Source: Clostridia bacterium
GTDB taxonomy: Bacteria; Bacillota_A; Clostridia; Oscillospirales; CAG-272
Reading direction: 5' to 3'
DNA length: 64,000 bases
Assembly: GCA_017467205.1 (NCBI GenBank)
Contig: JAFTSQ010000001.1
Location: forward strand, 1-64,000
Position numbers and translations under genes: made by a program. Of the stretch, positions 31,825 to 39,363 are shown piece after piece; the stretch's first letter is position 1, and each line of letters opens with the position of its first letter. The notes beneath the pieces are model-generated. The model was given only the letters and a program-made list of their open reading frames with translations. It made no database searches and was not told where the DNA came from.

Positions 31825-31853
31825 ATTATATCATATAATATCACAAATTGCAA
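31825..31853 (-). promoter_or_regulatory. Promoter of the rimP-nusA-ylxR-ylxQ-infB operon
   Basis: On the minus strand TTGCAA (31853-31848), 17-base spacer, TATAAT (31830-31825), about 95 bases before rimP. Confidence 0.75.
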
Positions 31854-31884
31854 GTATCTGACAAAATATTTTTGGAAAAATTAT

Positions 31885-32613
31885 TTACTCTTTTCTGCCC
31901 GAAAGAGCACGAACCACCTCTCCGGCTATAATAAGTCCTGCCACAGAGGGAACGAATGCAATGCTTCCCGGTGCTCTCTTGCGGCTTGAGCCCTCCTCGC
32001 TGTCCGGTGACTCATCGTACTGCGGCCTTATCGGCTCTTCCTTTGAATAAACGACGGTAAGGTGGTGTATTCCGCGCTTTTTCAGCTCATACCTCATCAC
32101 CCTCGCAAGCGGGCAAACCGACGTCTTTGAGATATCCGTGACCTCAAGGCGTGTTGGGTCAAGCTTGTTTCCCGTACCCATCGAGCTGATGATAGGCACG
32201 CCCGCCGCCTTCGCTCTTTCGATGAGAAGGAGCTTTGAGGAAACGGTATCTATCGCGTCGACCGCGAAGTCGTAGCGCGAGAGGTCTATTGTGTCGGCGG
32301 TTTCCTCGGAATAGAAGATAGGGTATATCTCAACTCTCGCCGAGGGATTTATGTCAAGTATTCGTTCTTTTGCCGCCTCCACCTTCAAGCTTCCGACGGT
32401 TGAGTGCGTTGCGTGTATCTGGCGGTTTATATTCGAGATGCTGACCTTGTCCGAATCTATGAGGTCAATAGCTCCGACGCCGCACCGCGCGAGCGCCTCA
32501 ACGGCGTAGCCGCCAACGCCTCCGACACCGAATACTGCGACTCTCTTTTCTTTGAGGGACAGAACTCCCCCCTCGCCGATAAGCCACGCCGTTCTTATAA
32601 ACTGTTTATCCAT
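31885..32613 (-). CDS. tcdA: tRNA threonylcarbamoyladenosine dehydratase (TcdA/CsdL)
   Basis: 242 residues of the ThiF/MoeB E1-like superfamily: RVAVFGVGGVGGYAVEALARCGVGAIDLIDSDKV is the ATP-binding loop, SNINRQIHAT the Arg-containing motif, and DAIDTVSSKLLLIERA the second Asp region; the C-terminal APGSIAFVPSVAGLIIAGEVVRAL segment is typical of TcdA. It cyclises t6A37 in tRNAs to ct6A. GGTGAAAA precedes the ATG. It lies downstream of a terminator, with its own transcription start presumably in the short gap before it. Confidence 0.93.
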   Translation of the reverse strand: MDKQFIRTAWLIGEGGVLSLKEKRVAVFGVGGVGGYAVEALARCGVGAIDLIDSDKVSISNINRQIHATHSTVGSLKVEAAKERILDINPSARVEIYPIFYSEETADTIDLSRYDFAVDAIDTVSSKLLLIERAKAAGVPIISSMGTGNKLDPTRLEVTDISKTSVCPLARVMRYELKKRGIHHLTVVYSKEEPIRPQYDESPDSEEGSSRKRAPGSIAFVPSVAGLIIAGEVVRALSGRKE

Positions 32614-32623
32614 TTTTCACCGT

Positions 32624-32661
32624 AAAAAGTCGCACGGGGCGGGGTATGTGCCCCGTGCGAC
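32624..32661 (-). terminator. Terminator after the 68-aa gene
   Basis: On the minus strand GTCGCACGGGGC (32661-32650) pairs perfectly with GCCCCGTGCGAC (32640-32629), followed by TTTTT (32628-32624). Confidence 0.93.
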
Positions 32662-32668
32662 AGCCTTT

Positions 32669-32875
32669 TTATATTTTCCAGTCGTTAGCTCCCTCGCCAA
32701 GCGGATGCTTCCTTTTCGATATCTTGGAGTTTGCCACCTCAAGCGAGAATTTCTCGAGAGTATCCTCAATGGCAATAACGGTATGCACCCGTTTTTTCTC
32801 CGCCGCAAAGATGAGCTCGTTCTCCATCACGGAGGTACGGCTCGCCGTTTTTTTATTACTGTTAAATCCGAACAT
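32669..32875 (-). CDS. Small hypothetical protein (68 aa)
   Basis: No family recognised. The ORF has an excellent ribosome site (AGGAGG 6 bases before the ATG) and ends 8 bases before a strong terminator, so it is real. The product is basic, with an N-terminal Lys/Asn/Ser stretch, a central amphipathic part (ENELIFAAEKKRVHTVIAIEDTLEKFSLEV) and a KRKHPLGEG tail. It starts 10 bases after the stop of the 1013-aa tail-anchored protein and is the last gene of that operon, which suggests a shared function. Confidence 0.8.
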   Translation of the reverse strand: MFGFNSNKKTASRTSVMENELIFAAEKKRVHTVIAIEDTLEKFSLEVANSKISKRKHPLGEGANDWKI

Positions 32876-32885
32876 TGCGTGCCTC

Positions 32886-35800
32886 CTATAATGAGAAATA
32901 TGTATCGTTTGGCAAAAATGCCGTCATACCTTGGAAGAGGGAAAGGATATTATCCCACTGCCAAGCGGCGACACCCGCCGCGATAAGCAAGAGAGCTGCT
33001 ATTATCGATAGGATTATTATGAGTCTTCGCTTGGGGTTTGCGCGAGCCCGTCTGACGTAGGAGCGGATGGTAGACTCGGTCTTCTTCAGCTCATCCTTCA
33101 GCTGCTTGATGCGCCGCTTGTGCGAGGCGGTTCTGATGTTGAGCTTCTTTGCTCGCCATTCCTCCTTCGCTATCTGTGCCACGAGCGCTATTTTTTTATT
33201 CATAGCCGTCAGGGCAAGATGCGGGTCAAATGCGGTTGCCTCGCGTATTTCCTCGAGAGTCGGCAGCATAGCGGCGTGCGCTGCTTTTGCGGCGGCAAGC
33301 GCCTTTTTGTTTGCCTTTTTGTTTATCCTCTCGCCGAAAAGGTCGGTGCTCTGCGAGTAGAGCTTCACGAGCTCCTCGTTAGATGCGTGCCGACGGAGGA
33401 GCATTTCGGATATGCTCTTGTGCATTTCGGCAAGTGCCGCTCTGTCTGCCTGCCTTCTTGCCTTATGGGCGCTCGGGGAGGTGCAGAGAACCGTGTAATA
33501 GCGCAGGTTGTCGCATCGCTCAAGCTTGAGAGCAGCCCGTCTCTCTCTTGACACGAGCTTCAGCTCTCGGGAGAGTGCAGCAATATCTCTTTTGTGCTCC
33601 TCCTTGGTGAGAGCAAAGCTGTATTTTTCAAGCGCAAGCCGCTCGCCATAGTAGTTTTTCAAAAAGCTCGTCCTGAGCGATATCATCTCAAGGTCCTGTG
33701 CCATCTCGCGCTCCGCGCGCTCAAAGAGCTTTCGCGGCTCGAAATCCGCGCTCAGCGCCGCTTTCGACCTGTCCGTCCTCTTTTCTACCTGACGGCGAAG
33801 CTTTTTCATATCACGGGCAACGTATTTTGCAATTGGTCCGCTCGCTCTTCGTGCCTCCCGTCGCGCTCTTGAAAATGCGCTTTCCTTTAACACGGGGGCG
33901 GGGATTGTGTAAGTAACGAAGGGAATTATAGGTGATGCCGACTTCTCCAGCACGTCGCTTGCCACGCTTTCCTGTATCTTGGTAAGCTTTTTTGCCGAGC
34001 AGGCGGCAAAGTCGTCGACCGTGCGGTTGTAATTCGTTATCGCAAGCGAAAGCCTTGTTGCGTATTTTCTTTGCCTGCGCTTATTTCTGTCAATGCTCGA
34101 TAGGGTCTTGAGGCATTCGAGGTGCATCTCAACCATGAGCCGCCTCTCCGAAAGCACGTCGAGCAGCAGTGCGGCAAGGTCTGCACCGGAAAGCTCGTCT
34201 TTTTTGTAGAGCAGGCGCTCTATCTTTCGTTCGGTAGCCTTCCTCGTCGCGTCGACTTTTTTGAGGTACGTGCCGAGAGTCGCTCGGGTTATGAGCTCAC
34301 CGGAGAATACGGTATCTCGGTCGGCTACCGCGTGGAAGCTTTCCTCGACAATCGGCATAAGATCCTCGGTAAGATCCTTTCCGGTAGCCCTTCGGCGTCT
34401 TTCCGCCTCGCGCTCCTTTGCCTCGTTGTACTTGTCGTAGGCGCGAATTGCCTCCTCGTCGAGAATATCCTGCCTCGTCCGCTTCATATCCGCGTCCTTT
34501 TCGGGTGCGTCCGACATGTCGCTTTCGTATTCGGCAAGCGCGCGAGAGTCCTCGTAGCTTTGGTAAGTGCCGAGATTGTACGCCTCGTCCTTCTCCTTCG
34601 CCTCTTCGTATTCGCGCACATAGTAGCTCTCGCCCCGCTTTATCGGGACGAATTCGCCCTGCTTTGCGTGGGCTTCGTAATCCTTGTTCTTGAGAGCTTT
34701 TTCGTATTCCTTTTCTGCGTCAAGGTCGTAGCCCTTGCCGCTCTTTTCGGAGTCGGAGTATGAGGCGGCGCTCTTTTCGACTTGTAGAAAGAACTTCTTC
34801 TCAAGGTGCTTTTCGTACTCTGCTATTGCGCGCTTATCGCTGTGAGAGTCCGCTCCCTTGAGAGCCAGACTTACGTCCTCGAGGAACTCCTCGTCGCGAG
34901 TTTTCGTGACACGGGGTGCGTATTTATCGCCAAAAGCCTCCTTAAGCTGTCGCTCATAGCTCTCACGCAGCTCTTCCTTGCGTCGCTTTGATTCCTCAAG
35001 GAGTCTTTCGTATTTTATCTCCTCTTCAAGCGTGAGTGCTTCAAGCGAGGGGTTAAGCTTTGCAACTCTTGCAATCTCTTCGTCAAGCACACCTCTTCTG
35101 TGTGCCGACTCCTTGCCGTACTTAAGCCGCGCCTCTGCGACGGCGGAAAACCTTGCAGCGTCGCCCGCATCCTTTGCAAGCTCCATCTCGCGCTCGAAGG
35201 CTGCGTCCATCCGCTTTTCTTCAAGCTTGAGGTTAGCGCGGTAAGCGCCGATAACCGCGGCGAGCGCGTGGTTGATTTCGGGTGCGTTGCTTCCGTAAAA
35301 CTCCTCGCCGGGAATGAAGAGGAGCTTGTCGTTTGGCTTTTCTTCCTCAATCTTAAGGATTATTTTTTCCTTTTCCTTCGGCACGTCGCCTTCGGGCTCT
35401 TTTTCGTTATTCTTTTCCGACGGCTCTTCCTTGAGCCCGTTGTTCGTCCTTTGGTGCTCCTCCGTCTGCGAGTCGGAGCTTTGGCTCTTGCCCACGCCGT
35501 TCAGCTCGCGCATTCTCTTGCGGTACTCGGCGGCTCTTTTCAGAATATCCGCCGTGCGCACGCCGCGAGGCGCTTCGGGGGTGGGAGATTTTTCATAGGA
35601 CTCGACCCTTTTGGGCGCGTCTTCGGGCTTTGCCGCCTTTGGCTGCTCGCCCTCTGCCTTGAGCCTTGCTCTGTATTCCTCTGCGTACTTGCGCGCGGCA
35701 AGCTCGCGCTCTGCACGCTCTCGCGCAAGCCTTTCGCGCACAGCGCGCTCGCGCTCGGTCGACTCTATTCTGCGCTGAAGCTCCTCGTCCGAGCTCTTGA

Positions 35801-35927
35801 AGCGCTTATTCTGCTCGGCCTTTCTGAGCTTTGCGTATGCGTCAGCCTCGGAGATTTTGCTAATCGCCGAGTGTAGACTTGAGTCGCCGCCTGCTTCGCG
35901 GCCGTTCTTGTTTATATCTTCAGACAT
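32886..35927 (-). CDS. Large charged tail-anchored protein of unknown function (1013 aa)
   Basis: No family recognised. The first 965 residues are highly charged helix (Lys, Glu, Arg, Ala), with Ala/Glu/Arg coiled-coil blocks at about 50-110, 230-330 and 800-960, and Asp/Tyr-rich linkers between. No signal peptide. A single hydrophobic helix at about 969-990 (IIILSIIAALLLIAAGVAAW) followed by 23 residues makes it a C-terminally anchored membrane protein with a giant cytoplasmic part. The ATG follows directly on the TAA of the CBS gene and uses AAGGAAAGA as ribosome site. Its operon partners are a MutS-like ATPase, type II pantothenate kinase, a CBS protein and a 68-aa protein. A structural or scaffold role is a guess. 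Confidence 0.88.
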   Translation of the reverse strand: MSEDINKNGREAGGDSSLHSAISKISEADAYAKLRKAEQNKRFKSSDEELQRRIESTERERAVRERLARERAERELAARKYAEEYRARLKAEGEQPKAAKPEDAPKRVESYEKSPTPEAPRGVRTADILKRAAEYRKRMRELNGVGKSQSSDSQTEEHQRTNNGLKEEPSEKNNEKEPEGDVPKEKEKIILKIEEEKPNDKLLFIPGEEFYGSNAPEINHALAAVIGAYRANLKLEEKRMDAAFEREMELAKDAGDAARFSAVAEARLKYGKESAHRRGVLDEEIARVAKLNPSLEALTLEEEIKYERLLEESKRRKEELRESYERQLKEAFGDKYAPRVTKTRDEEFLEDVSLALKGADSHSDKRAIAEYEKHLEKKFFLQVEKSAASYSDSEKSGKGYDLDAEKEYEKALKNKDYEAHAKQGEFVPIKRGESYYVREYEEAKEKDEAYNLGTYQSYEDSRALAEYESDMSDAPEKDADMKRTRQDILDEEAIRAYDKYNEAKEREAERRRRATGKDLTEDLMPIVEESFHAVADRDTVFSGELITRATLGTYLKKVDATRKATERKIERLLYKKDELSGADLAALLLDVLSERRLMVEMHLECLKTLSSIDRNKRRQRKYATRLSLAITNYNRTVDDFAACSAKKLTKIQESVASDVLEKSASPIIPFVTYTIPAPVLKESAFSRARREARRASGPIAKYVARDMKKLRRQVEKRTDRSKAALSADFEPRKLFERAEREMAQDLEMISLRTSFLKNYYGERLALEKYSFALTKEEHKRDIAALSRELKLVSRERRAALKLERCDNLRYYTVLCTSPSAHKARRQADRAALAEMHKSISEMLLRRHASNEELVKLYSQSTDLFGERINKKANKKALAAAKAAHAAMLPTLEEIREATAFDPHLALTAMNKKIALVAQIAKEEWRAKKLNIRTASHKRRIKQLKDELKKTESTIRSYVRRARANPKRRLIIILSIIAALLLIAAGVAAWQWDNILSLFQGMTAFLPNDTYFSL

Positions 35928-36368
35928 TTATAGTCTTTCCTTCTGCATTTTGTTTTTTTCCTTTGCATCGACGTAGCACTTTGAAAGATAGTTCAGCACG
36001 TCGCGTCGAAGTATGATGCCGACGAAGCATCCGCGGTCGTCCACGACGGGCACGAAGTTGTGCTCCTTAACCTTCTCGATAAGCTCCTCCATAGATGCGT
36101 TGTGGAAGAGCGGCTTTGAGTAGGAGCGGCTGAATATGCCGCTTATGTCGTCCTTTTCCGCATCGCGAAAATCAAGGCTTCCGCGTTCAAGGAAATAGTC
36201 GAAAATGTCGTCGTTCCTCAAAGTGCCGACGTATTTGCCCTCGCCGTCAAGCACGGGAATGGCGGTATATCTGTGATAACGCATCTTTTCGAGTGCCTGC
36301 CTCACGGTAGAGTCGAGAGTTATATGCTCAACGAGGCTTTTTGGTATGACGAATCTGAATATATTCAT
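35928..36368 (-). CDS. CBS domain pair protein (146 aa)
   Basis: A stand-alone Bateman module. CBS1 spans about residues 10-70 (LDSTVRQALEKMRYHRYTAIPVLDGEGKYVGTLRNDDIFDY), CBS2 about 85-140 (LFHNASMEELIEKVKEHNFVPVVDDRGCFVGIILRRDVLNYL). Such pairs bind adenine nucleotides (AMP, ATP, c-di-AMP) and regulate partners. The start at 36368 is set by AAAGGATATAGG; an upstream in-frame extension overlaps coaW. Its stop abuts the start of the 1013-aa gene, so the pair is translated together; CBS-controlled activity of that large protein is possible. Confidence 0.92.
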   Translation of the reverse strand: MNIFRFVIPKSLVEHITLDSTVRQALEKMRYHRYTAIPVLDGEGKYVGTLRNDDIFDYFLERGSLDFRDAEKDDISGIFSRSYSKPLFHNASMEELIEKVKEHNFVPVVDDRGCFVGIILRRDVLNYLSKCYVDAKEKNKMQKERL

Positions 36369-36406
36369 CCTATATCCTTTCTCAACTTTTTTACGGGGGT
36401 GAGCTT

Positions 36407-37240
36407 TCAGCCGCAAAGAGCCGTTCCTATAACGGTTGCGAACTGCGCGTGCTTCGGGATGAGGAAATTAACGCCGTAGCCCATATTGTTGATTTGCTCG
36501 AATTTCTTTGCACACTGGGGCAGGGTAGTAAGGTTGCCGGTGAGAACGACGTCCTTAACACCGCGCGAGCGCGCAGCAAACACGCCGACCATAGCTACCG
36601 TTTCGAATACCATATTCATAATACCCGCCTGAATGTCCTCGCGGGTTGCAAGGTCGGATACGTTGCCGAAGTTCGCCGCAGTGGTGTCGCGACCGAGGGG
36701 CGCGTCCTTGTCGGGCACTATAATATCGTTTATCGTGAGGTCTATCTTCGAAAGGTCGCCGTTGCTTGCGAGCTCGACCATATGCTCGATAGTGTCGGAA
36801 TTTGTGAGCAGCTTCGATAGGCCTATGAGCGTTCCGCCGCCGACTCCCGTGCCGCCAAGGTATATCATTCGCTCGCCTTCCTTTGCGTGAACGACGGCAG
36901 TACCCGTGCCCATACTCACTACGAGCGCGTCGGAGAGCTCGGAGAGGTAAAGGCCGCCAAGACCCGTGCCGGTGAACTCCTCGATAGCGGTGCATTCAAG
37001 TCCGTAAATGTTGTTTCTTATGTGCGACGAGCCGACGCCGGTCATCATTATCTTGTCGATTGACGAGAGGGATATGCCGTTGACGTCGGTGAACTTACCG
37101 AACGCTCCGTAGGTTGAGGTGATGGGGTCGCCCGCGCTGACGCAGAGCGGGTCGATAAGTCTTCTTTTTCCGTTGTCGGTAACTATACCGCATATCTTCG
37201 TGGTGCTTCCGCCAACGTCTATTCCAATAACGGTTTTCAA
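36407..37240 (-). CDS. coaW: Type II pantothenate kinase
   Basis: 277 residues of the ASKHA-fold CoaW group: VIGIDVGGSTTKICGI is phosphate loop 1, MMTGVGSSHI, IEEFTGTGLGG, VVSMGTGTAVVHA loop 2, and the GGTGVGGGTLIGLSKLL stretch; VVLTGNLTTLPQC follows near the C-terminus. It makes 4-phosphopantothenate, the first step of coenzyme A synthesis, and the type II form is characteristic of some Firmicutes. It begins 3 bases after the MutS-like gene and is 38 bases before the CBS gene. Confidence 0.94.
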   Translation of the reverse strand: MKTVIGIDVGGSTTKICGIVTDNGKRRLIDPLCVSAGDPITSTYGAFGKFTDVNGISLSSIDKIMMTGVGSSHIRNNIYGLECTAIEEFTGTGLGGLYLSELSDALVVSMGTGTAVVHAKEGERMIYLGGTGVGGGTLIGLSKLLTNSDTIEHMVELASNGDLSKIDLTINDIIVPDKDAPLGRDTTAANFGNVSDLATREDIQAGIMNMVFETVAMVGVFAARSRGVKDVVLTGNLTTLPQCAKKFEQINNMGYGVNFLIPKHAQFATVIGTALCG

Positions 37241-37243
37241 GGT

Positions 37244-38854
37244 TTATCTTGCTCCTTTTTCTTTTATGAGGTTCTCAAAGGAGAGGCCGTACTTGTCGGC
37301 GATATCCTTTGCGTAGGATTTTCCGTCGGGCGCGGCTCTTACAATCTTGAACGAGCGCCGCCCCTCTTCAATGCCCGCAACGAGAGTGTCGGACATAACT
37401 CCGCCGAGCTCCTTTGAGCGGCGGTTTATCTCGGTAACGCCTGCGGCGAGCTCGTGAAGGTGGGTGGAGAATATGGTTCTGCATCTCATAACCGCAAGGC
37501 CCGTGAGTATCTCCGATGCAATGTAAGCCGCCTCGTAAGCTCCCGTGGATGAAAGAGATTCGTCGAGCAGCACGAGCGAGTCCTCGGAGGCTTGGTCGAA
37601 TATCTCGCGCAGTCTTGCACATTCCTCGCCGAGCCTACCCTTGTCTATCGTGTCGTCAGCGCCCTCGGGGAAGTGGGTAAAGATGCCGTCGACGGGCGAG
37701 AGGGTAGCCTCGAGTGCGGGAACGGGCAGACCGAGCTGGAAGAGCGCCTGTGCTGCGCCAACCGCGACGGTAAGAACCGATTTTCCGCCTCGGTTAGGGC
37801 CTGTTATAACGTAAATTCTCGCGTTGTCGTCAAAGGTGAAGTCATTTGTGACTATCTCGTCGTCAATAGCAAGGGCGACTCTCGGGTTAAAAAGCCCCGT
37901 AGCAGAGAATTCCTTGTCGCGGGCGGGTGCTGATTTCGGCAGAGCTATCGCACAGCCGGGGTGAGTCGAAAGCTTGCGCATAAGCGACGCCGACTTGGTA
38001 ACGAACTCTATCTCCGGCAGCATTTTAAGAAGGAAATCGGTCTTGTCAAGCACGTACTCGCCGACTATCGTGCGCCAACCCTTGACGGAGGAGCGGAAAA
38101 CGTCCTCAATAGCCGAGTTGAATGCACCGATGAGCGCCTCCTGCTTGTTCTCGCTCTGTCCTTTTCCGAATGGGGAGAGCTCGGCAATGCAGGTAAAGGC
38201 GTCGTTTTTGAACGACATACGAAGTATCTTGTCGAGCATCTTGCCCGATTTGAAGGGCTCTGCGTTGACCGAAATAACTCCTGCGGAGGCGGGGCGAAGC
38301 TCTCTGTCAAGATTAACGCCTATCGTGATGCTCCTGACCTCGTGAACGCGAGAGGCAAGAGCCTCAAGCTTTTTGTTGAGCTCCTTGTAGTAGTCCGACT
38401 CCGAGAGGGCGATAACGAAATCGGCAAGATTGCCGAACGCCTCGCTCTTTATCCTATTTCTAATGGGCGAAAGGCCGGTGCACAGCGCGTCAATACAGCT
38501 GACATAGAGCTCTATCTCTGTGATACTGTAAAGATACGAGTCCGCGGAATTAACGCTTTCGCTGTCAAGGCGGCGAAGCTCGTCTATATCGTCGAGTATC
38601 GGATGCGCCTTCGATAAGGTGTCGCGAAGCTCGGGTAGCTCGAGCATATCGGTAATCGTTGCCTGGCGGTAGCGGATAACCTCGGGGTCTTTTGTGAAGA
38701 AATCCGGAAGAGCACCGCTTTTAAGACCGAATATTTCACTGAGGCCGAGCTCGTCGCATACCTTTTCGGAAATATCCGGAAGGTTTGCTCGGTTCTGGTG
38801 ATATGAATATGACTCCTCGTTGGGATAGAGCAGACTTATAAATTTTTCCTGCAT
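37244..38854 (-). CDS. MutS-family ATPase lacking mismatch-recognition domain
   Basis: 536 residues: a helical core/lever region (about 1-330) followed by the MutS ABC ATPase with VITGPNRGGKSVLTVAVGAA (Walker A; Arg where MutS usually has Met), FTHFPEGADD, LGEECARLREIF, LVLLDESLSSTGAYEAAYIASEIL (Walker B and signature) and FSTHLHELA. There is no N-terminal mismatch domain and no C-terminal Smr nuclease, so it is neither MutS1 nor MutS2 but a compact MutS-like protein of the kind annotated MutS-related in Firmicutes. Substrate unknown. First gene of the coaW operon; promoter at 38934-38962. Confidence 0.88.
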   Translation of the reverse strand: MQEKFISLLYPNEESYSYHQNRANLPDISEKVCDELGLSEIFGLKSGALPDFFTKDPEVIRYRQATITDMLELPELRDTLSKAHPILDDIDELRRLDSESVNSADSYLYSITEIELYVSCIDALCTGLSPIRNRIKSEAFGNLADFVIALSESDYYKELNKKLEALASRVHEVRSITIGVNLDRELRPASAGVISVNAEPFKSGKMLDKILRMSFKNDAFTCIAELSPFGKGQSENKQEALIGAFNSAIEDVFRSSVKGWRTIVGEYVLDKTDFLLKMLPEIEFVTKSASLMRKLSTHPGCAIALPKSAPARDKEFSATGLFNPRVALAIDDEIVTNDFTFDDNARIYVITGPNRGGKSVLTVAVGAAQALFQLGLPVPALEATLSPVDGIFTHFPEGADDTIDKGRLGEECARLREIFDQASEDSLVLLDESLSSTGAYEAAYIASEILTGLAVMRCRTIFSTHLHELAAGVTEINRRSKELGGVMSDTLVAGIEEGRRSFKIVRAAPDGKSYAKDIADKYGLSFENLIKEKGAR

Positions 38855-38933
38855 TGCAAAATTGCCTTTCTTTGCGCCGCGCGAGTGTGGTTAAATAATT
38901 TACGCCGCGCGGGTTAATAATACTTACAACAGC

Positions 38934-38962
38934 ATTATAGCACACAATACGCCGCGACGCAA
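38934..38962 (-). promoter_or_regulatory. Promoter of the MutS-like/coaW/CBS/1013-aa operon
   Basis: On the minus strand TTGCGT (38962-38957), 17-base spacer, TATAAT (38939-38934). The leader contains GCGCGGCG twice. The remaining gap 38963-39195 has no gene that I can support. Confidence 0.75.
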
Positions 38963-39195
38963 GAGCGTTTTGCGAAAATGTTTTGTGAACTTCTTTCAAA
39001 CGAAAAACGAACGAAATTTGACACGCATATGCACTAAAACTAGATATATGTAAATAATTGTTTGCAAAACGCCCGCATTCGCGCACCGGTTGGCGTTGTC
39101 TTCTTTTTAAAATCGTTTGTTTTTTAACAAACAAAACTGTCGAAATCAACAAGAAGCACCTGACAAAATATGCAAAAATTTGACGCACAACTCCA

Positions 39196-39224
39196 TTGAC
39201 AAACGCGCGGGACGATGTTATAAT
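39196..39224 (+). promoter_or_regulatory. Sigma-A promoter of pflB-pflA
   Basis: TTGACA (39196-39201), 17-base spacer, TATAAT (39219-39224); transcription should begin near 39231, 133 bases before pflB. Confidence 0.9.
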
Positions 39225-39230
39225 ATAGAC

Positions 39231-39333
39231 GTGTTATATGACTGACGGAAATGGAATTAACCATATTGAAGTATAGCATTTTAGATAGCCGACCGTCTGG
39301 GCTCTTGAGAAGCCCGGAGAATGTCGGCTTTTT
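39231..39333 (+). promoter_or_regulatory. Probable ZTP/ZMP (pfl) riboswitch with terminator
   Basis: The leader carries the recognisable parts of the pfl RNA: TGACTGACGGAAATGG, then a short hairpin GG-AATTAA-CC, GAAGTATA pairing back to TTATA, an unstructured joining stretch, and the hallmark GCCGACCGTCTGGGC (39288-39302), close to the CCGCCUGGGC core. The 3' hairpin extends into an intrinsic terminator: AGCCGAC (39287-39293) with GTCGGCT (39323-39329) and TCTGGGCT with AGCCCGGA, then five T residues (39329-39333). Ligand binding (ZTP/ZMP, a sign of low 10-formyl-THF) should prevent termination. The motif was named for its association with pfl genes, which matches this position. Confidence 0.8.
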
Positions 39334-39363
39334 CGATGTAAAAAATAGAAGGAGGTCTCGTAT

